Part shown: positions 1 to 9,096 of the stretch, in pieces
How positions within the stretch are numbered: the first letter of the stretch is position 1
Layout: every line of letters begins with the position of its first letter
Source: Solimonas sp040754295
Lineage (GTDB): Bacteria > Pseudomonadota > Gammaproteobacteria > Nevskiales > Nevskiaceae
DNA length: 64,000 bases
Reading direction: 5' to 3'
NCBI GenBank assembly: GCA_040754295.1
Contig: JBFMCQ010000012.1
Coordinates: forward strand, 1-64,000
Program-made: the position numbers and the translations under genes
Notes under the pieces: generated by a model
Databases searched by the model: none
Seen by the model: the letters and a program-made list of their open reading frames with translations, nothing else
What the model was told of the DNA's origin: nothing

Positions 1-64
1 GCCCTCTCACACCGACAGATAGCGGCGAATCAGCAGCAGCAGACGTTTCGCCATGCCTGGCGCA

Positions 65-100
65 CCAAAAAAAACCGCGGCACGAGGCCGCGGTTTTTCT
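65..100 (-). terminator. Rho-independent terminator of the first cold-shock gene
   Basis: A 10-bp perfect stem (72-81 with 87-96, sequence AAACCGCGGC) and a 5-nt loop lie about 30 bp past the cold-shock stop codon. On the minus strand the stem runs into a T tract (plus-strand A run at 67-74). A shorter T run on the plus side means it could act in both directions. Confidence 0.85.
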
Positions 101-125
101 GGATGCCGGAAAACCGGCCTGGGCT

Positions 126-338
126 TCAGAGCGGACGGATCTGCGTCGCCTGCATGCCCTTGGGTCCGCGTTCGGCGCGGTACTCCACTTTCTGACCCTC
201 GGTCAGGGTCTTGAAGCCCGAACCCTGGATCTGCTTGAAGTGCGCGAAGAGGTCCTCGCCGCCGTCGGTCGGCGTGATGAACCCGAAGCCCTTGGCTTCG
301 TTGAACCACTTGACGGTCCCGGTGGAAACATTGCTCAT
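126..338 (-). CDS. CspA-family cold-shock protein
   Basis: A 70-aa protein with a single cold-shock (OB-fold) domain, the usual family length. It carries RNP1-like KGFGFI and RNP2-like DLFAHF, the surfaces that bind single-stranded RNA and DNA, and begins with the typical GTVKWFNEAKG. The ATG at 338 has an AAGGA sequence about 9 nt upstream; in-frame codons further upstream belong to the leader. Members act as RNA chaperones that melt mRNA structure. A long leader shared with the second csp gene (49198-49410) lies upstream and a strong terminator follows, so it is monocistronic. The paralogue differs mainly in the C-terminal third. Confidence 0.95.
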   Translation of the reverse strand: MSNVSTGTVKWFNEAKGFGFITPTDGGEDLFAHFKQIQGSGFKTLTEGQKVEYRAERGPKGMQATQIRPL

Positions 339-367
339 GAAATACATTCCTTTACTGATTGAAAATT

Positions 368-466
368 CAGGCCAACCCGCCTGGAAGGTGCACGCGATCA
401 AGGAACGTATCGAGGAGTTGGAGCCGGCGGGAGCCGGGGAACTACGCTGATTACACTGCTTGAAAC
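368..466 (-). promoter_or_regulatory. Conserved csp 5' leader and promoter region, copy 1
   Basis: On the minus strand this leader shares blocks with the leader of the other csp gene: GGCGGGTTGGCC (370-381), CTTGATCGCGTGCAC (388-402) and TTCAAGCAGTGT (453-464). The first two lie 30-65 nt before the start codon and are probably transcribed. The last is 115-125 nt upstream and may be promoter or the start of the leader. Conservation outside the coding region of two diverged paralogues suggests a functional RNA leader, as known for cspA mRNAs. That role is inferred. Confidence 0.55.
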
Positions 467-549
467 GACTGCGCAGTGCACATTACTCCTTCCCCGCAGC
501 GTTGTCGAGTCGCCAATCGCCGCGGGGCGCCATAACCCCAGCATCGCCG

Positions 550-1299
550 CTACTTCTCCAGCTTCTTCAGCAGCGGCTGGATCAGATCCATCGGCAGCGG
601 AAAGATGATCGTCGAGTTCTTCTCGCCGGCGATATCGATCAGCGTCTGCAGGTAGCGCAGCTGAATCGCCTGCGGCTCCTTGGCAAGCTCGTGCGCGGCT
701 TGGGTCAGCTTCACCGCTGCCTGGTGCTCGCCCTCGGCGTGAATGATCTTGGCGCGACGCACGCGCTCCGCCTCGGCCTGACGCGCGATCGCGCGCACCA
801 TGCTCTCATCGATGTCGACATGTTTGATCTCGACGTTGCTGACCTTGATGCCCCAGGCGTCGGTCGCCTTGTCGAGGATCGCCTGCAGGTCGCGGTTGAG
901 CACGTCGCGCTCGGTGAGCATGTCGTCGAGCTCGTGCTGGCCGAGCACCGAGCGCAGCGTGGTCTGCGCGAGCTGGCTGGTCGCGTCGTAGTAGTGTGCG
1001 ACCTGCAGCACCGCCTTGGCCGGGTCGATCACGCGGAAGTAGAGCACGGCGTTGACCTTGACCGAGACGTTGTCGCGCGAGATCACGTCCTGGGGCGGCA
1101 CGTCCATGACGACCGTGCGCAGGTCCACGCGCATCATCTGCTGCACCACCGGGAAGACATAGATCAGACCCGGCCCCTTGGTGCCGGTGTAGTGGCCGAA
1201 GGTGAGCACGACGCCGCGCTCGTACTCGTTAAGCACCTTGATGCCGGCGACGATCAGTCCCAGCACGATGACGATGATCGCCCCACCCAGTCCAAGCAT
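550..1299 (-). CDS. Slipin: SPFH/stomatin-domain membrane protein
   Basis: A 249-aa protein with one N-terminal membrane segment (about residues 3-22) followed by a stomatin/band-7 SPFH domain (to about residue 190) and an alpha-helical, Ala/Glu-rich tail. Recognisable pieces include ERGVVLTFG, the DVPPQDVISRDNVSV stretch and DKATDAWGIKVSNVEIK. Slipins oligomerise on the inner membrane and scaffold membrane microdomains. The start has a clear GGAGA 6 nt upstream. The gene lies 21 bp after the NfeD-type protease gene on the same strand; this is the classic slipin-NfeD pair, in which the protease is thought to process the slipin. Confidence 0.93.
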   Translation of the reverse strand: MLGLGGAIIVIVLGLIVAGIKVLNEYERGVVLTFGHYTGTKGPGLIYVFPVVQQMMRVDLRTVVMDVPPQDVISRDNVSVKVNAVLYFRVIDPAKAVLQVAHYYDATSQLAQTTLRSVLGQHELDDMLTERDVLNRDLQAILDKATDAWGIKVSNVEIKHVDIDESMVRAIARQAEAERVRRAKIIHAEGEHQAAVKLTQAAHELAKEPQAIQLRYLQTLIDIAGEKNSTIIFPLPMDLIQPLLKKLEK

Positions 1300-1320
1300 G
1301 ATCGTTCTCCTTTAGATCGG

Positions 1321-2685
1321 TTAGTCCTGCGGTTCGATGTGCAGCAGCAGCCCTTCGCGACCGACGATGCGTGCCTTCTGCCCCGCTCGCAGCGGCCGCG
1401 TCGTGCGCACGCGCCAGCGCTCGCCGGCCACTTCGGCCCAGCCCTCGTTTTCGATCGCCTCCAGCGCTTCGGCGCTCTCGCCGATCAGCCCGGACTCACC
1501 GGTGATCACGCGCGCCTGCCGCGAGCGCCACAGGAGCCACAGCGTCACGCCGAGCAGCGCCACCGCCGAGGCCGCGATGCCGGCGATCACGCCGAGATTG
1601 ACGCCGTAGCCGGGCACGTCGACGTCCATCAGCAGCACCGAGCCGAGCACGAATGCGATCGCGCCGCCGAAGCCGAGCACGCCGAAGCTCGGCACCGTGG
1701 CTTCCGCAACCATCAGTGCAATGCCGAGCAGAATCAGCCCGAGGCCGACGTAGTTCACCGGCAGCAGCTGGAACGCGTAGAGCGCGAGCAGCAGGCAGAT
1801 CGCGCCAGCGACGCCGGGCAGGATCGCGCCGGGGTTGTAGCCTTCGAGCAGCAGTCCGTAGATGCCGATCAGCATCAGCACGTAGGCCACCGTCGGATTG
1901 GTCAGCACGGCGAGCAGCTCGATACGCCAGCCGGGATCGAGACGCTCGACCGTCGCGCCGGCGGTCGCCAGCGTCACGCTGCCGGCAGCGGTTTCGATCT
2001 CGCGGCCGTCGGCGGCACGCAGCAGCGCGTCGACGTCGGCGGCGATCAGTTCGATGACCTTGCGCTCCAGCGCCTGCGGCGCCGACAGCGACGCGCCTTC
2101 GCGCACCGCGGTTTCGGCCCAGTCGGCGTTGCGCCCGCGTTTCTCGGCGAGACTGCGGATGTAGGCGACGGCATCGTTGATCGCCTTGGCCTGCGCCGCG
2201 TCGGTGCCGCCCTGCGGCTGCGGCGTCGGCCGCGGCGACTCCTCGCCGTCGCCTTCCTGCTCTTCGCCGTCATCCGCCGGGTCGGACTGCGGCATCGGCC
2301 AGGAGCCGCCGACCGGGATCGGCGTCGCCGCGCCGAGGTTGGTCGCCGGCGCCATCGCCGCGAGATGCGTCGCGTAGAGGATGTAGGTGCCGGCGCTGGC
2401 CGCGCGTGCGCCGTCGGGGCCGACCCAGCCGATCACCGGAACCGGCGACGCGAGCACGACCTTGATGATCTCGCGCATCGCGCTGTCGAGCCCGCCCGGC
2501 GTATCGAGCCGCAGCACAACCGCCTGCGCGCCGTGCTCGAGCGCACGTGCCTGCGCCTTCTCGACGTACGCACTCGTCGCCGGACCGATCGGACCCTCGA
2601 TATCGATAAGCGCGACGTGCGCTGCCCCCGCCGCTGCGCCATATGCGGCCAGGAACGCTCCGGCGATGGCGCGCCAGCGGTTCAT
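1321..2685 (-). CDS. NfeD-type ClpP-class membrane serine protease
   Basis: 454 aa, the long form of the family. An N-terminal signal-like segment (residues 1-22) precedes a ClpP-like crotonase fold. The presumed nucleophile serine is in ARAASAGTYI (about 105-114) and the general-base lysine is probably in the AKAINDAVAYI helix. Several transmembrane helices follow (about 255-390), then a C-terminal OB-fold NfeD domain. An acidic/proline-rich insertion (about residues 133-160) lies inside the protease domain and is probably a loop. The family cleaves stomatin/slipin partners, and the slipin gene directly downstream is the expected one. Cotranscription with it is very likely. Confidence 0.92.
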   Translation of the reverse strand: MNRWRAIAGAFLAAYGAAAGAAHVALIDIEGPIGPATSAYVEKAQARALEHGAQAVVLRLDTPGGLDSAMREIIKVVLASPVPVIGWVGPDGARAASAGTYILYATHLAAMAPATNLGAATPIPVGGSWPMPQSDPADDGEEQEGDGEESPRPTPQPQGGTDAAQAKAINDAVAYIRSLAEKRGRNADWAETAVREGASLSAPQALERKVIELIAADVDALLRAADGREIETAAGSVTLATAGATVERLDPGWRIELLAVLTNPTVAYVLMLIGIYGLLLEGYNPGAILPGVAGAICLLLALYAFQLLPVNYVGLGLILLGIALMVAEATVPSFGVLGFGGAIAFVLGSVLLMDVDVPGYGVNLGVIAGIAASAVALLGVTLWLLWRSRQARVITGESGLIGESAEALEAIENEGWAEVAGERWRVRTTRPLRAGQKARIVGREGLLLHIEPQD

Positions 2686-2784
2686 GCGCCGAGTATAACC
2701 GCCGCTCTTCTCAAAACCGCCAGCGCTCCTACAACTGGCAGCGATCGCCTTCGGCGTAGCCGTCGGCGGGCGTTCATTGCCCCG

Positions 2785-3822
2785 TTATCCCCCGCTTGTG
2801 CCGACGATGCGCTCGACCGCACCGGAGCGGTAGAACCCTTCGAGCTGGCGCCGCACCATGCCGTCGAGCAGCTTCCGGCGCTTGAGCCCCTTGAGCACCT
2901 GTGGTCCATACCGCATCGTCTCGGCGAGCATGATCTCGCGCGTAATGCCGAGATCGTCGAGCAGCACCGTCAGCGGCATGTCGCCGTAGGCGATGAAGAA
3001 CGCGTCGATGCCGGCGTCGATCAGCGCACCGTAGAGCTCGGTCTTGCGCAGCTCGCGCCAGTACTCGTAGCCGATGACGAACAAATCCGCGACGTCATCG
3101 CTGCCGACATCCTCGCGCAGTCGACCGATCGGCTCGAACTCGACGTGATCCCAGATCTGCCGCGCCATGCCACGCAGCGCATCGTCGCTCAGGTGCTTGA
3201 GCACCAGCTCGGCGCTGGCACGCGCGGTGACCTCGACGCTGCGCGCGACATAGCGCTTCAGGCTTTCGTCGAGCGTCGTCTCCAGTCCCGGCGAGGCCTT
3301 GCTCAGCACGCTGCGGCCGAACTTCATCATCGAGCCGGCACCGGGGATGCCGCGCGTCGCCTCGGTGCCGCGCGCGAGGTAGCCGCGGATGCCCTGGTAC
3401 AGCAGCTCGGATGCGAAGGCGATGTAGATCGGACTGGTCGCCGCCGCGCGCAGCAGCTTTTCGCGCAGCGACTTCAGCTCCAACAGCTTGTCGACGACCT
3501 CCGTATAGCGCCCGTGCGAGACGATGTCCTTCGCCGCGGTGCGCGCGTGCACTTCGTGCGCGTAGAGCGCGCGCGCGATTTCGGCGACCAGCGGCGGCAG
3601 ACCGCCGCCCATCTCGATCTCGACCGCGTAAGTGCGCGCCGTCTGCCGGATCGTCTTCGCGCTGACGACATCCCCGAGCCTGAGCTTCGCCGCATCGGCG
3701 AGCAGCGCATCGAGCTCCGACTCGATCAGCGCCTGCAAGCCATCGCCGTTGAGCTGCTCGACCACGTAGCGCACGTGGGCATCGAGCAGCTGCTCGGCGA
3801 CGCTGGATTTCTTGCGGGGCAT
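2785..3822 (-). CDS. Conserved protein of unknown function, 345 aa
   Basis: I do not recognise a named family. The product is soluble-looking, helical and rich in Arg/Glu/Leu. It has short hydrophobic stretches (a GYLARGTEATRGIPGAG region near the middle and FVIGYEYW about two thirds along) but no clear signal peptide or true membrane helix. The codon pattern is normal for the window and the frame stays open for over 1 kb, so it is a real gene. It sits 99 bp upstream of the NfeD gene on the same strand and might be co-expressed with the slipin/NfeD pair. It ends about 30 bp from the regulator gene at 3852-4961. Confidence 0.75.
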   Translation of the reverse strand: MPRKKSSVAEQLLDAHVRYVVEQLNGDGLQALIESELDALLADAAKLRLGDVVSAKTIRQTARTYAVEIEMGGGLPPLVAEIARALYAHEVHARTAAKDIVSHGRYTEVVDKLLELKSLREKLLRAAATSPIYIAFASELLYQGIRGYLARGTEATRGIPGAGSMMKFGRSVLSKASPGLETTLDESLKRYVARSVEVTARASAELVLKHLSDDALRGMARQIWDHVEFEPIGRLREDVGSDDVADLFVIGYEYWRELRKTELYGALIDAGIDAFFIAYGDMPLTVLLDDLGITREIMLAETMRYGPQVLKGLKRRKLLDGMVRRQLEGFYRSGAVERIVGTSGG

Positions 3823-3851
3823 CGGTGGGCTCGCGGGGCAGACCCCGCACG

Positions 3852-4961
3852 CTAACCGAGACCGGCAGCGCGCGCATTGACTGCCCCGTCGGCGCCGCTG
3901 GCGCCGCAGTCAGCGCGCGCCGCCGTGCGCAGCAGCGGCGCCGGGCTGAAGCGGCGCCGGTACTGCGCCGGAGACAGGCCGACGCGGCGCACGAACAGCC
4001 GACGCAGGAAAGCCGGATCTTCGTAGCCGACGCGTGCGGAGATTTCATCGAGCGGCGCCTCCGTGGTCTCCAGCAGGTGCTTGGCCGCCTCGATGCGCAG
4101 GTTCTGCACATAGTCGAGCGGCGCATGGCCGGTGGCGCGGCGGAAGCGGCGCTTGAAGCTGCGCTCCGGCAGCCCGCTCATCGCCACCATCGCGGCGACC
4201 GGGTTGGGCGTCGCGTAGTGCGCCGCCGCCCAGCGCAGACAGTCGCCGATGAGCTGGTCGTCCGGCGCCTGCGTTCCGGTGAGGCACGCGTATGGCTGCT
4301 GGCCCTCGGGGTGCCACTGCAGCAGATGCACGCGCGCGACGCGCATCGCCTCTTCGGCGCCGAAGAAGCGCGCGACCAGATAGAGCATCAGATCGTTCTG
4401 CGAGGCGGCGCCGCCCGCAGTGAGCAGGCGATGCCCCGGTCCGGTGGCGACGAGGATGCGCTCGGCGTGCAGACGCACGCGCGGATAGCGGCGGCGGAAG
4501 ATGTCGGCATAGCCCCAGTGCGTCGTCGCCTCGCCGCCGTCGAGCAGGCCGGCTTCCGCGAGCAGCAGCGAGCCCGAGCAGACCGAGCAGATCATCGCTC
4601 CGGCGTCGTGGCAATGGCGCAGCCAGCCGATACTGCGACGGTAGGCAGGCGTATCGAATGATGGTGCGCGCACGTCGAGCGTGAGTGCCGGCACACAGAC
4701 GACGTCCGGCAACGGCGCGTCGTCGAAGCCCGCATCGGGACGCAGCCAGATGCCGGCACTGGTCGTGAACGGCGCGGCGTCGGCAGCGACGACCTGGGTG
4801 CGCGTCAGTCCCGGCCGCGTCGGCGTGCCGGTCATCAGCCCCCAGTGCGTGCCCACGCTGTCGAGCAGCTCGACCATGCCGTAGAGCGTCGCCGGCGCGG
4901 CGTCGGGCAACGCCAGCACGGCGACACGCAGACAGGCTTGCGGGACTGAGGCGTCGGTCAC
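3852..4961 (-). CDS. GlxA-like AraC-family transcriptional regulator with DJ-1/PfpI domain
   Basis: 369 aa from a GTG start at 4961, with GGGGA 9 nt upstream; the open frame continues upstream, but that part lacks homology-like content and overlaps the divergent gene. The N-terminal half is a class I glutamine amidotransferase/DJ-1-like domain with the cysteine elbow in CSVCSGSLLLAEAGLL and TTHWGY after it. The C-terminal half is an AraC helix-turn-helix domain (PERSFKRRFRRATGHAP, and DEISARVGYEDPAFLRRLF). Such regulators usually sense small metabolites and activate adjacent genes. It is divergent from the methyltransferase at 5097, a plausible target. Confidence 0.9.
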   Translation of the reverse strand: MTDASVPQACLRVAVLALPDAAPATLYGMVELLDSVGTHWGLMTGTPTRPGLTRTQVVAADAAPFTTSAGIWLRPDAGFDDAPLPDVVCVPALTLDVRAPSFDTPAYRRSIGWLRHCHDAGAMICSVCSGSLLLAEAGLLDGGEATTHWGYADIFRRRYPRVRLHAERILVATGPGHRLLTAGGAASQNDLMLYLVARFFGAEEAMRVARVHLLQWHPEGQQPYACLTGTQAPDDQLIGDCLRWAAAHYATPNPVAAMVAMSGLPERSFKRRFRRATGHAPLDYVQNLRIEAAKHLLETTEAPLDEISARVGYEDPAFLRRLFVRRVGLSPAQYRRRFSPAPLLRTAARADCGASGADGAVNARAAGLG

Positions 4962-5096
4962 GGAAGCATTCCCCACTTGGCCGAAACGGCCCGCTTTCGG
5001 CCGGGCCGACTCTAACGCCGCTGGGAGGCGATGACTACAGTCGCCCCCGCAACGGTCGCGTCCGCGATCGCATCCCTTCACGACAGGAGATCCCGC

Positions 5097-6185
5097 ATGA
5101 GCAGCGCAGTGTCCGCACCCGAGCCCGCCGTCGACCCCGCACGCGTCGAAGCCTTTGCCGCGCGCATGGGGCAGGCGCTCAACGATGCCGCACTCGTCGC
5201 GATGTGCTCGATCGGCCATCGCACCGGCCTGTTCGACACCCTCGCCCGCGTCGGCGCCGCCGACAGCGGCGCAATCGCCGCCGCGGCCGCGCTCGACGAG
5301 CGCTACGTGCGCGAGTGGCTCGCGGCACTGGTCACCGCCCGCGTCGTCGATTACGACCCGAAACGGCGTCACTACCGGCTGCCGCCGGAGCATGCGGCCT
5401 GCCTGACCCGCGCGGCGACGCCAAACAACATGGCGGTGACCTGCCAGATGGTGCCGCTGATGGGCGTGCTCGAGGACCGCATCATCGACCGCTTCGAGCA
5501 CGGCGGCGGCACCTGCTACTCGGAGTACCCGCGCTTTCACGAGGTCATGGCCGAGGACAGCGCACAGACCGTGCTCGCCGGGCTGTTCGACGGCATTCTG
5601 CCGTTGATCGACGGTCTCGCCGCGCGGCTCGACGCCGGCATCGACGTGCTCGACGCCGGCTGCGGCCGCGCCCGCGCGCTGCTGGCGCTCGCCGAGCGCT
5701 ATCCGCGCTCGCGCTTTTTCGGCTACGACCTGTGCGAGGACGCGATCGCGCATGCACGCGGCGAGGCGCAGCGGCGCGGCCTGGACCACGTCACGCTGGA
5801 AGCGCGCGACATGACCGGCTTCGCCGAGACGGCGCGCTTCGACTGGATCACGAGCTTCGACGCCGTGCACGATCAGAAGGACCCGGCCGGACTGCTGCGC
5901 GGCATCGCCGGCGCGCTCAGGCGCGGCGGCGTCTACCTGATGCAAGACATCGCCGGGTCGAGCTATGTCGAGAACAACCTCGACCACCCGTTCGGGACTT
6001 TCATCTACACGATCTCGTGCCTGCATTGCATGCCGGTTTCGCTCGGCCAGGGCGGCGCCGGTCTGGGCACGATGTGGGGCGAGGAGCTCGCCGAGCAGAT
6101 GCTGCGCGACGCCGGCTTCACCCGCATCGACAAGCACAAGCGCGCGCAAGACCCGCTCAACGTCTACTTCGTCTGCCGCCGCTGA
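5097..6185 (+). CDS. Class I SAM-dependent methyltransferase with N-terminal winged-helix domain
   Basis: 362 aa from the ATG at 5097, chosen because AGGAGA lies 7 nt upstream; an upstream in-frame ATG at 5031 has no such site. Residues 1 to about 110 look like the winged-helix dimerisation domain of small-molecule O-methyltransferases (RTGLFDTLARV, YVREWLAALVTARVVDY). The Rossmann domain begins at LDAGCGRARALLALAE (about 185), with acidic motif II in GYDLCEDAIAHAR and the post-I region in DWITSFDAVHDQKDP. The substrate cannot be told from sequence. The divergent GlxA-like regulator suggests induction by a metabolite. Confidence 0.88.
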   Translation: MSSAVSAPEPAVDPARVEAFAARMGQALNDAALVAMCSIGHRTGLFDTLARVGAADSGAIAAAAALDERYVREWLAALVTARVVDYDPKRRHYRLPPEHAACLTRAATPNNMAVTCQMVPLMGVLEDRIIDRFEHGGGTCYSEYPRFHEVMAEDSAQTVLAGLFDGILPLIDGLAARLDAGIDVLDAGCGRARALLALAERYPRSRFFGYDLCEDAIAHARGEAQRRGLDHVTLEARDMTGFAETARFDWITSFDAVHDQKDPAGLLRGIAGALRRGGVYLMQDIAGSSYVENNLDHPFGTFIYTISCLHCMPVSLGQGGAGLGTMWGEELAEQMLRDAGFTRIDKHKRAQDPLNVYFVCRR

Positions 6186-6197
6186 GCGGAGCCACGG

Positions 6198-6219
6198 CCG
6201 GCGCCGGCGCAGGCGCCGG
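6198..6219. repeat. GC-rich hairpin between methyltransferase and lipoprotein genes
   Basis: A perfect inverted repeat CCGGCGCC/GGCGCCGG with a 6-nt loop lies 13 bp after the methyltransferase stop. It has no T tract, so any terminator role would be weak or protein-assisted. Confidence 0.5.
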
Positions 6220-6303
6220 TCGCATCATGGGTTTCACTCAGGCAGGCCTGCGCGCAGCGGTGCTAGGGTCGCATGCGAATCCGCAAGCCTGAGCCGACGA
6301 CCC

Positions 6304-8094
6304 ATGCGACATCTGCCCGTTGCCGCGCTGCTGCTGTGCCTGAGCGCCTGCGCACCCGCCCCGACCCGCACTGCCGAGCTCGCGCCGCAGCCGGCGCAAG
6401 CCCGCAGCGCGGCGCTGCAGCAGCTGTTCGCCGAGTACTGGGACGAGTATCTGGCGCTGAATCCGCTCATCGCCACGTTCGTCGGCGACGCGCGCTACAA
6501 CGACCGGCTGCCGAACACGCTCAGCGCCGAATACCGCGCGCGCGAACTCGCGTTCGAGCGCAGATGGCTCGCACGCATCGAAGCCGTCGACGTCGCCGCG
6601 CTGCCGCAGCAGGACCGCCTCAGCGTCGAGATCTTTCGCCGCAACCGCGAGGACGAGATCGCCGGCAAGCGCTTCCCCGCCCACTGGCTGCCGGTCAATC
6701 AGTTCTACGCCTTCACCGCTACGCTCGCGCAGCTCGGCTCCGGGGCTTCGGCGCAGCCGTTCGCGACCGCCGCCGACTACGACAACTGGCTCGCACGCGC
6801 CGCGCAGATGCCGGCACTGTTCGATCAGGCGATCGCCAACATGCGCGCGGGCGTCGAGCACGGCGTGGTGCAGCCGCGCGTGCTGATGGAGCGCGTGCTG
6901 CCGCAGCTCGACGCGCTGATCGCCGACGATCCGCGCCAGAGCCTGTTCTGGAAACCGGTGGAAAATCTGCCCGAAGCGCTCGCCGGCGAGCGCGCGCGCA
7001 TCGAGGTCGCCTACGAGCGCGCAATCCGCGAGGACATCCTGCCGGCCTATGTGCGCCTGCGCGATTTCATCCGCGACGAGTATCTGCCGCAGTGCCGCGA
7101 TACGCACGGCCTGGCGGCGCTGCCCGACGGTGAGGCCTGGTACGCCTACAGGGTGCGCACGACCACGACCACCGACCTGACGCCGGCACGGATCCACCAG
7201 ATCGGTCTGGATGAAGTCGCGCGCATCCAGGTGGAGATGCGGCGCGTCATCGGCACGCTCGGCTTCGACGGCGACCTGCAGGCCTTCTTCCGCTTCCTCG
7301 ACACCGATCCGCGCTTCCAGTTCGAAAGCGAGGAGGCGCTGCTCGCCGCGTACAATGCGCTGCGCGAACGCGTCGAGGCCGGCGTGCCGGCGCTGTTCTC
7401 GGTCACGCCGAAAGCCGCCTTCGAGATCCGCCCGGTCGAGCCGTTCCGGGCGAAGTCCGCGGCCGGCGGCTCGTACATGCGGCCGAGCGAAGACGGCTCG
7501 CGCCCCGGCATCTTCTACGTCAATACCTACGACCTGCCGTCGCGCAAGACCTGGGACATGGAGGATCTGTTCCTGCACGAGGCGATCCCCGGACATCACT
7601 TCCAGCTCGCGATCCAGCAGGAGCTCGAAGGCATTCCCGCGTTCCGCCGCTTCGGCGGCTTCACCGCATTCATCGAAGGCTGGGGCCTGTACGCGGAGTC
7701 GCTCGGCAAGGAGCTGGGTGTCTACGAGGACCCGTACATGTACTTCGGCTACCTGCAGAACGAGCTGTGGCGCGCGATCCGCCTGGTCGTCGACACCGGG
7801 CTGCACAGCAAGGGCTGGACGCGCGAGCAGGTCATCGACTACATGCTGTCGAACTCGGCCGCGAGCGAGACGCAGGCCGTCGCCGAAGCGGAACGCTACA
7901 TGGCGATTCCGGGCCAGGCGCTCGCGTACAAGATCGGTGAGCTGAAGATCAAGGCGCTGCGTGCACGCGCCGAAGCGGCCTTGGGCGAGCGCTTCGACAT
8001 CCGCGCGTTCCATGCTGAAGTGCTGCGTGATGGCGCCGTGCCGCTCGACATCCTCGAGGACAAGATCGAGCGCTTCATCGCTGCGGCGTCTTAG
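6304..8094 (+). CDS. DUF885-family lipoprotein, putative zinc metallopeptidase
   Basis: 596 aa from the ATG at 6304. The N-terminus is a lipoprotein signal (short basic start, hydrophobic LPVAALLLCLSAC, lipobox LSAC with the lipidated Cys near residue 17), so the protein is periplasmic and membrane-anchored. The body matches DUF885: a conserved LFLHEAIPGHH segment (H425-E-x-x-x-G-H-H), which resembles a gluzincin metal site, and downstream FIEGWGLYAE. Family members are suspected peptidases, but substrates are largely unknown. It stands alone after a GC-rich hairpin. Confidence 0.9.
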   Translation: MRHLPVAALLLCLSACAPAPTRTAELAPQPAQARSAALQQLFAEYWDEYLALNPLIATFVGDARYNDRLPNTLSAEYRARELAFERRWLARIEAVDVAALPQQDRLSVEIFRRNREDEIAGKRFPAHWLPVNQFYAFTATLAQLGSGASAQPFATAADYDNWLARAAQMPALFDQAIANMRAGVEHGVVQPRVLMERVLPQLDALIADDPRQSLFWKPVENLPEALAGERARIEVAYERAIREDILPAYVRLRDFIRDEYLPQCRDTHGLAALPDGEAWYAYRVRTTTTTDLTPARIHQIGLDEVARIQVEMRRVIGTLGFDGDLQAFFRFLDTDPRFQFESEEALLAAYNALRERVEAGVPALFSVTPKAAFEIRPVEPFRAKSAAGGSYMRPSEDGSRPGIFYVNTYDLPSRKTWDMEDLFLHEAIPGHHFQLAIQQELEGIPAFRRFGGFTAFIEGWGLYAESLGKELGVYEDPYMYFGYLQNELWRAIRLVVDTGLHSKGWTREQVIDYMLSNSAASETQAVAEAERYMAIPGQALAYKIGELKIKALRARAEAALGERFDIRAFHAEVLRDGAVPLDILEDKIERFIAAAS

Positions 8095-8163
8095 CTTTAG
8101 GTCGCGTCAGCTATTCGGCGCATACGCCACCGCAATCGCGGCGCGTTAACCTAGCGGCAGGCC

Positions 8164-8586
8164 ATGGACGACGTTCTATTCATCACGCCGCAGATTCGCG
8201 TGCCGCTGCGCGAAATCGAGCTCTCGGCCACCCGCGCGCAGGGCGCCGGCGGCCAGCATCTGCACAAGACCTCCAGCGCCGCGCAGCTGCGCTTCGACGT
8301 GCGCACGTCGTCGCTGCCGGCCGACTGCAAGACGCGCCTGCTCGCGCTGCCCGACCGCCGCATCGGCGCCGACGGCGTGGTCACGATCAAGGCGCAGCGC
8401 CACCGCAGCCTGGAGCAGAACCGCGACGACGCGCTGCAGCGCCTCGCCGGGCTGATCGGCCGCGCCGCCGCGGTGCCGCGGCCGCGCAAAGCCACGCAGC
8501 CGACGCGCGCCGCACAGCGCCAGCGCCTGGAGGGCAAGATCCGTCGCGGGCGGGTCAAGGCGCTGCGCGGTCGCCCGGTCGACTGA
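8164..8586 (+). CDS. arfB: Alternative ribosome-rescue factor ArfB (YaeJ-like peptidyl-tRNA hydrolase)
   Basis: 140 aa, the family length. The release-factor-like domain carries the catalytic GGQ at residues 29-31 within RAQGAGGQHLHKTSSA; the family usually has GGQNVNK, so the flanking QHLHK is a minor variant. The C-terminal tail is rich in Lys/Arg/Gln (RAAQRQRLEGKIRRGRVKA), as needed to sit in the empty mRNA channel of a stalled ribosome. It frees non-stop ribosomes without a stop codon. The downstream DUF465 gene follows on the same strand after about 55 bp. Confidence 0.93.
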   Translation: MDDVLFITPQIRVPLREIELSATRAQGAGGQHLHKTSSAAQLRFDVRTSSLPADCKTRLLALPDRRIGADGVVTIKAQRHRSLEQNRDDALQRLAGLIGRAAAVPRPRKATQPTRAAQRQRLEGKIRRGRVKALRGRPVD

Positions 8587-8641
8587 ACCGGGCCTGAAGG
8601 TGTAGCCTCGGAGCCGTCGCCAGCAGCCGGGAGGTGCACCC

Positions 8642-8878
8642 ATGCCCCTGACCACGCACGCACTGATCGACGAGTTTCCGGAGTTTCGCGGCAGAATCCG
8701 CGAGCTCCAGGCCTCGAATCCGCAGTTCGCGCAGCTGTTCACGGAATACCACGCGCTCGATGACGAAATCCTGCGCATCGAGCAGCAGGTCGAGACCCCC
8801 TGCGACGCGTATGTCGAAGAACGGAAGATGAAACGCGTGTACCTCAAGGATCGCCTGTACGGGATGCTTCGGGCCTAA
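8642..8878 (+). CDS. DUF465 (YdcH-like) small coiled-coil protein
   Basis: 78 aa, the normal family length. The sequence has the family pattern: EFPEFRGRIREL at the start, a FTEYHALDDEILRIEQ helix and a KRVYLKDRLYGML end. GGGAGG is placed 6-7 nt before the ATG. The function of the family is not established; it is predicted to form a short helical hairpin. Confidence 0.92.
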   Translation: MPLTTHALIDEFPEFRGRIRELQASNPQFAQLFTEYHALDDEILRIEQQVETPCDAYVEERKMKRVYLKDRLYGMLRA

Positions 8879-9096
8879 CAGAAGCCCGGGGCGCGGGCCT
8901 CGATCCGCGCCAACCGCATATTCGCGCTGTCCTTGTCCGGCTGCCCGGGCACATCCGGCGGTGGATCTGCCTGCGCGCGCTTCCCTTGCAATCAGGGTCT
9001 GCGACCGTGTGCACCCCCATTTGACCGCCGCGGAAAGCGGGCGTACACATAGCGAGCGTACGCTCGGTCAGACGCCGCACAATGCGGGAGGGAGTC

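Noticed and set aside
7..54. Short minus-strand peptide MAKRLLLLIRRYLSV at the left edge
   Set aside because: Only 15 codons, no SD sequence and no family; its resemblance to the start of YidD-type membrane proteins is superficial.
460..3855. Uninterrupted 1131-codon frame on the plus strand
   Set aside because: It runs opposite to slipin, NfeD and the 345-aa gene; in high-GC DNA antisense frames stay open. Composition is Arg/His/Asp-rich, with no domain.
4962..6149. Upstream extension of the GlxA-like regulator frame
   Set aside because: It lies antisense to the methyltransferase gene and has no regulator-like motifs; the GTG at 4961 with an SD sequence is the sensible start.
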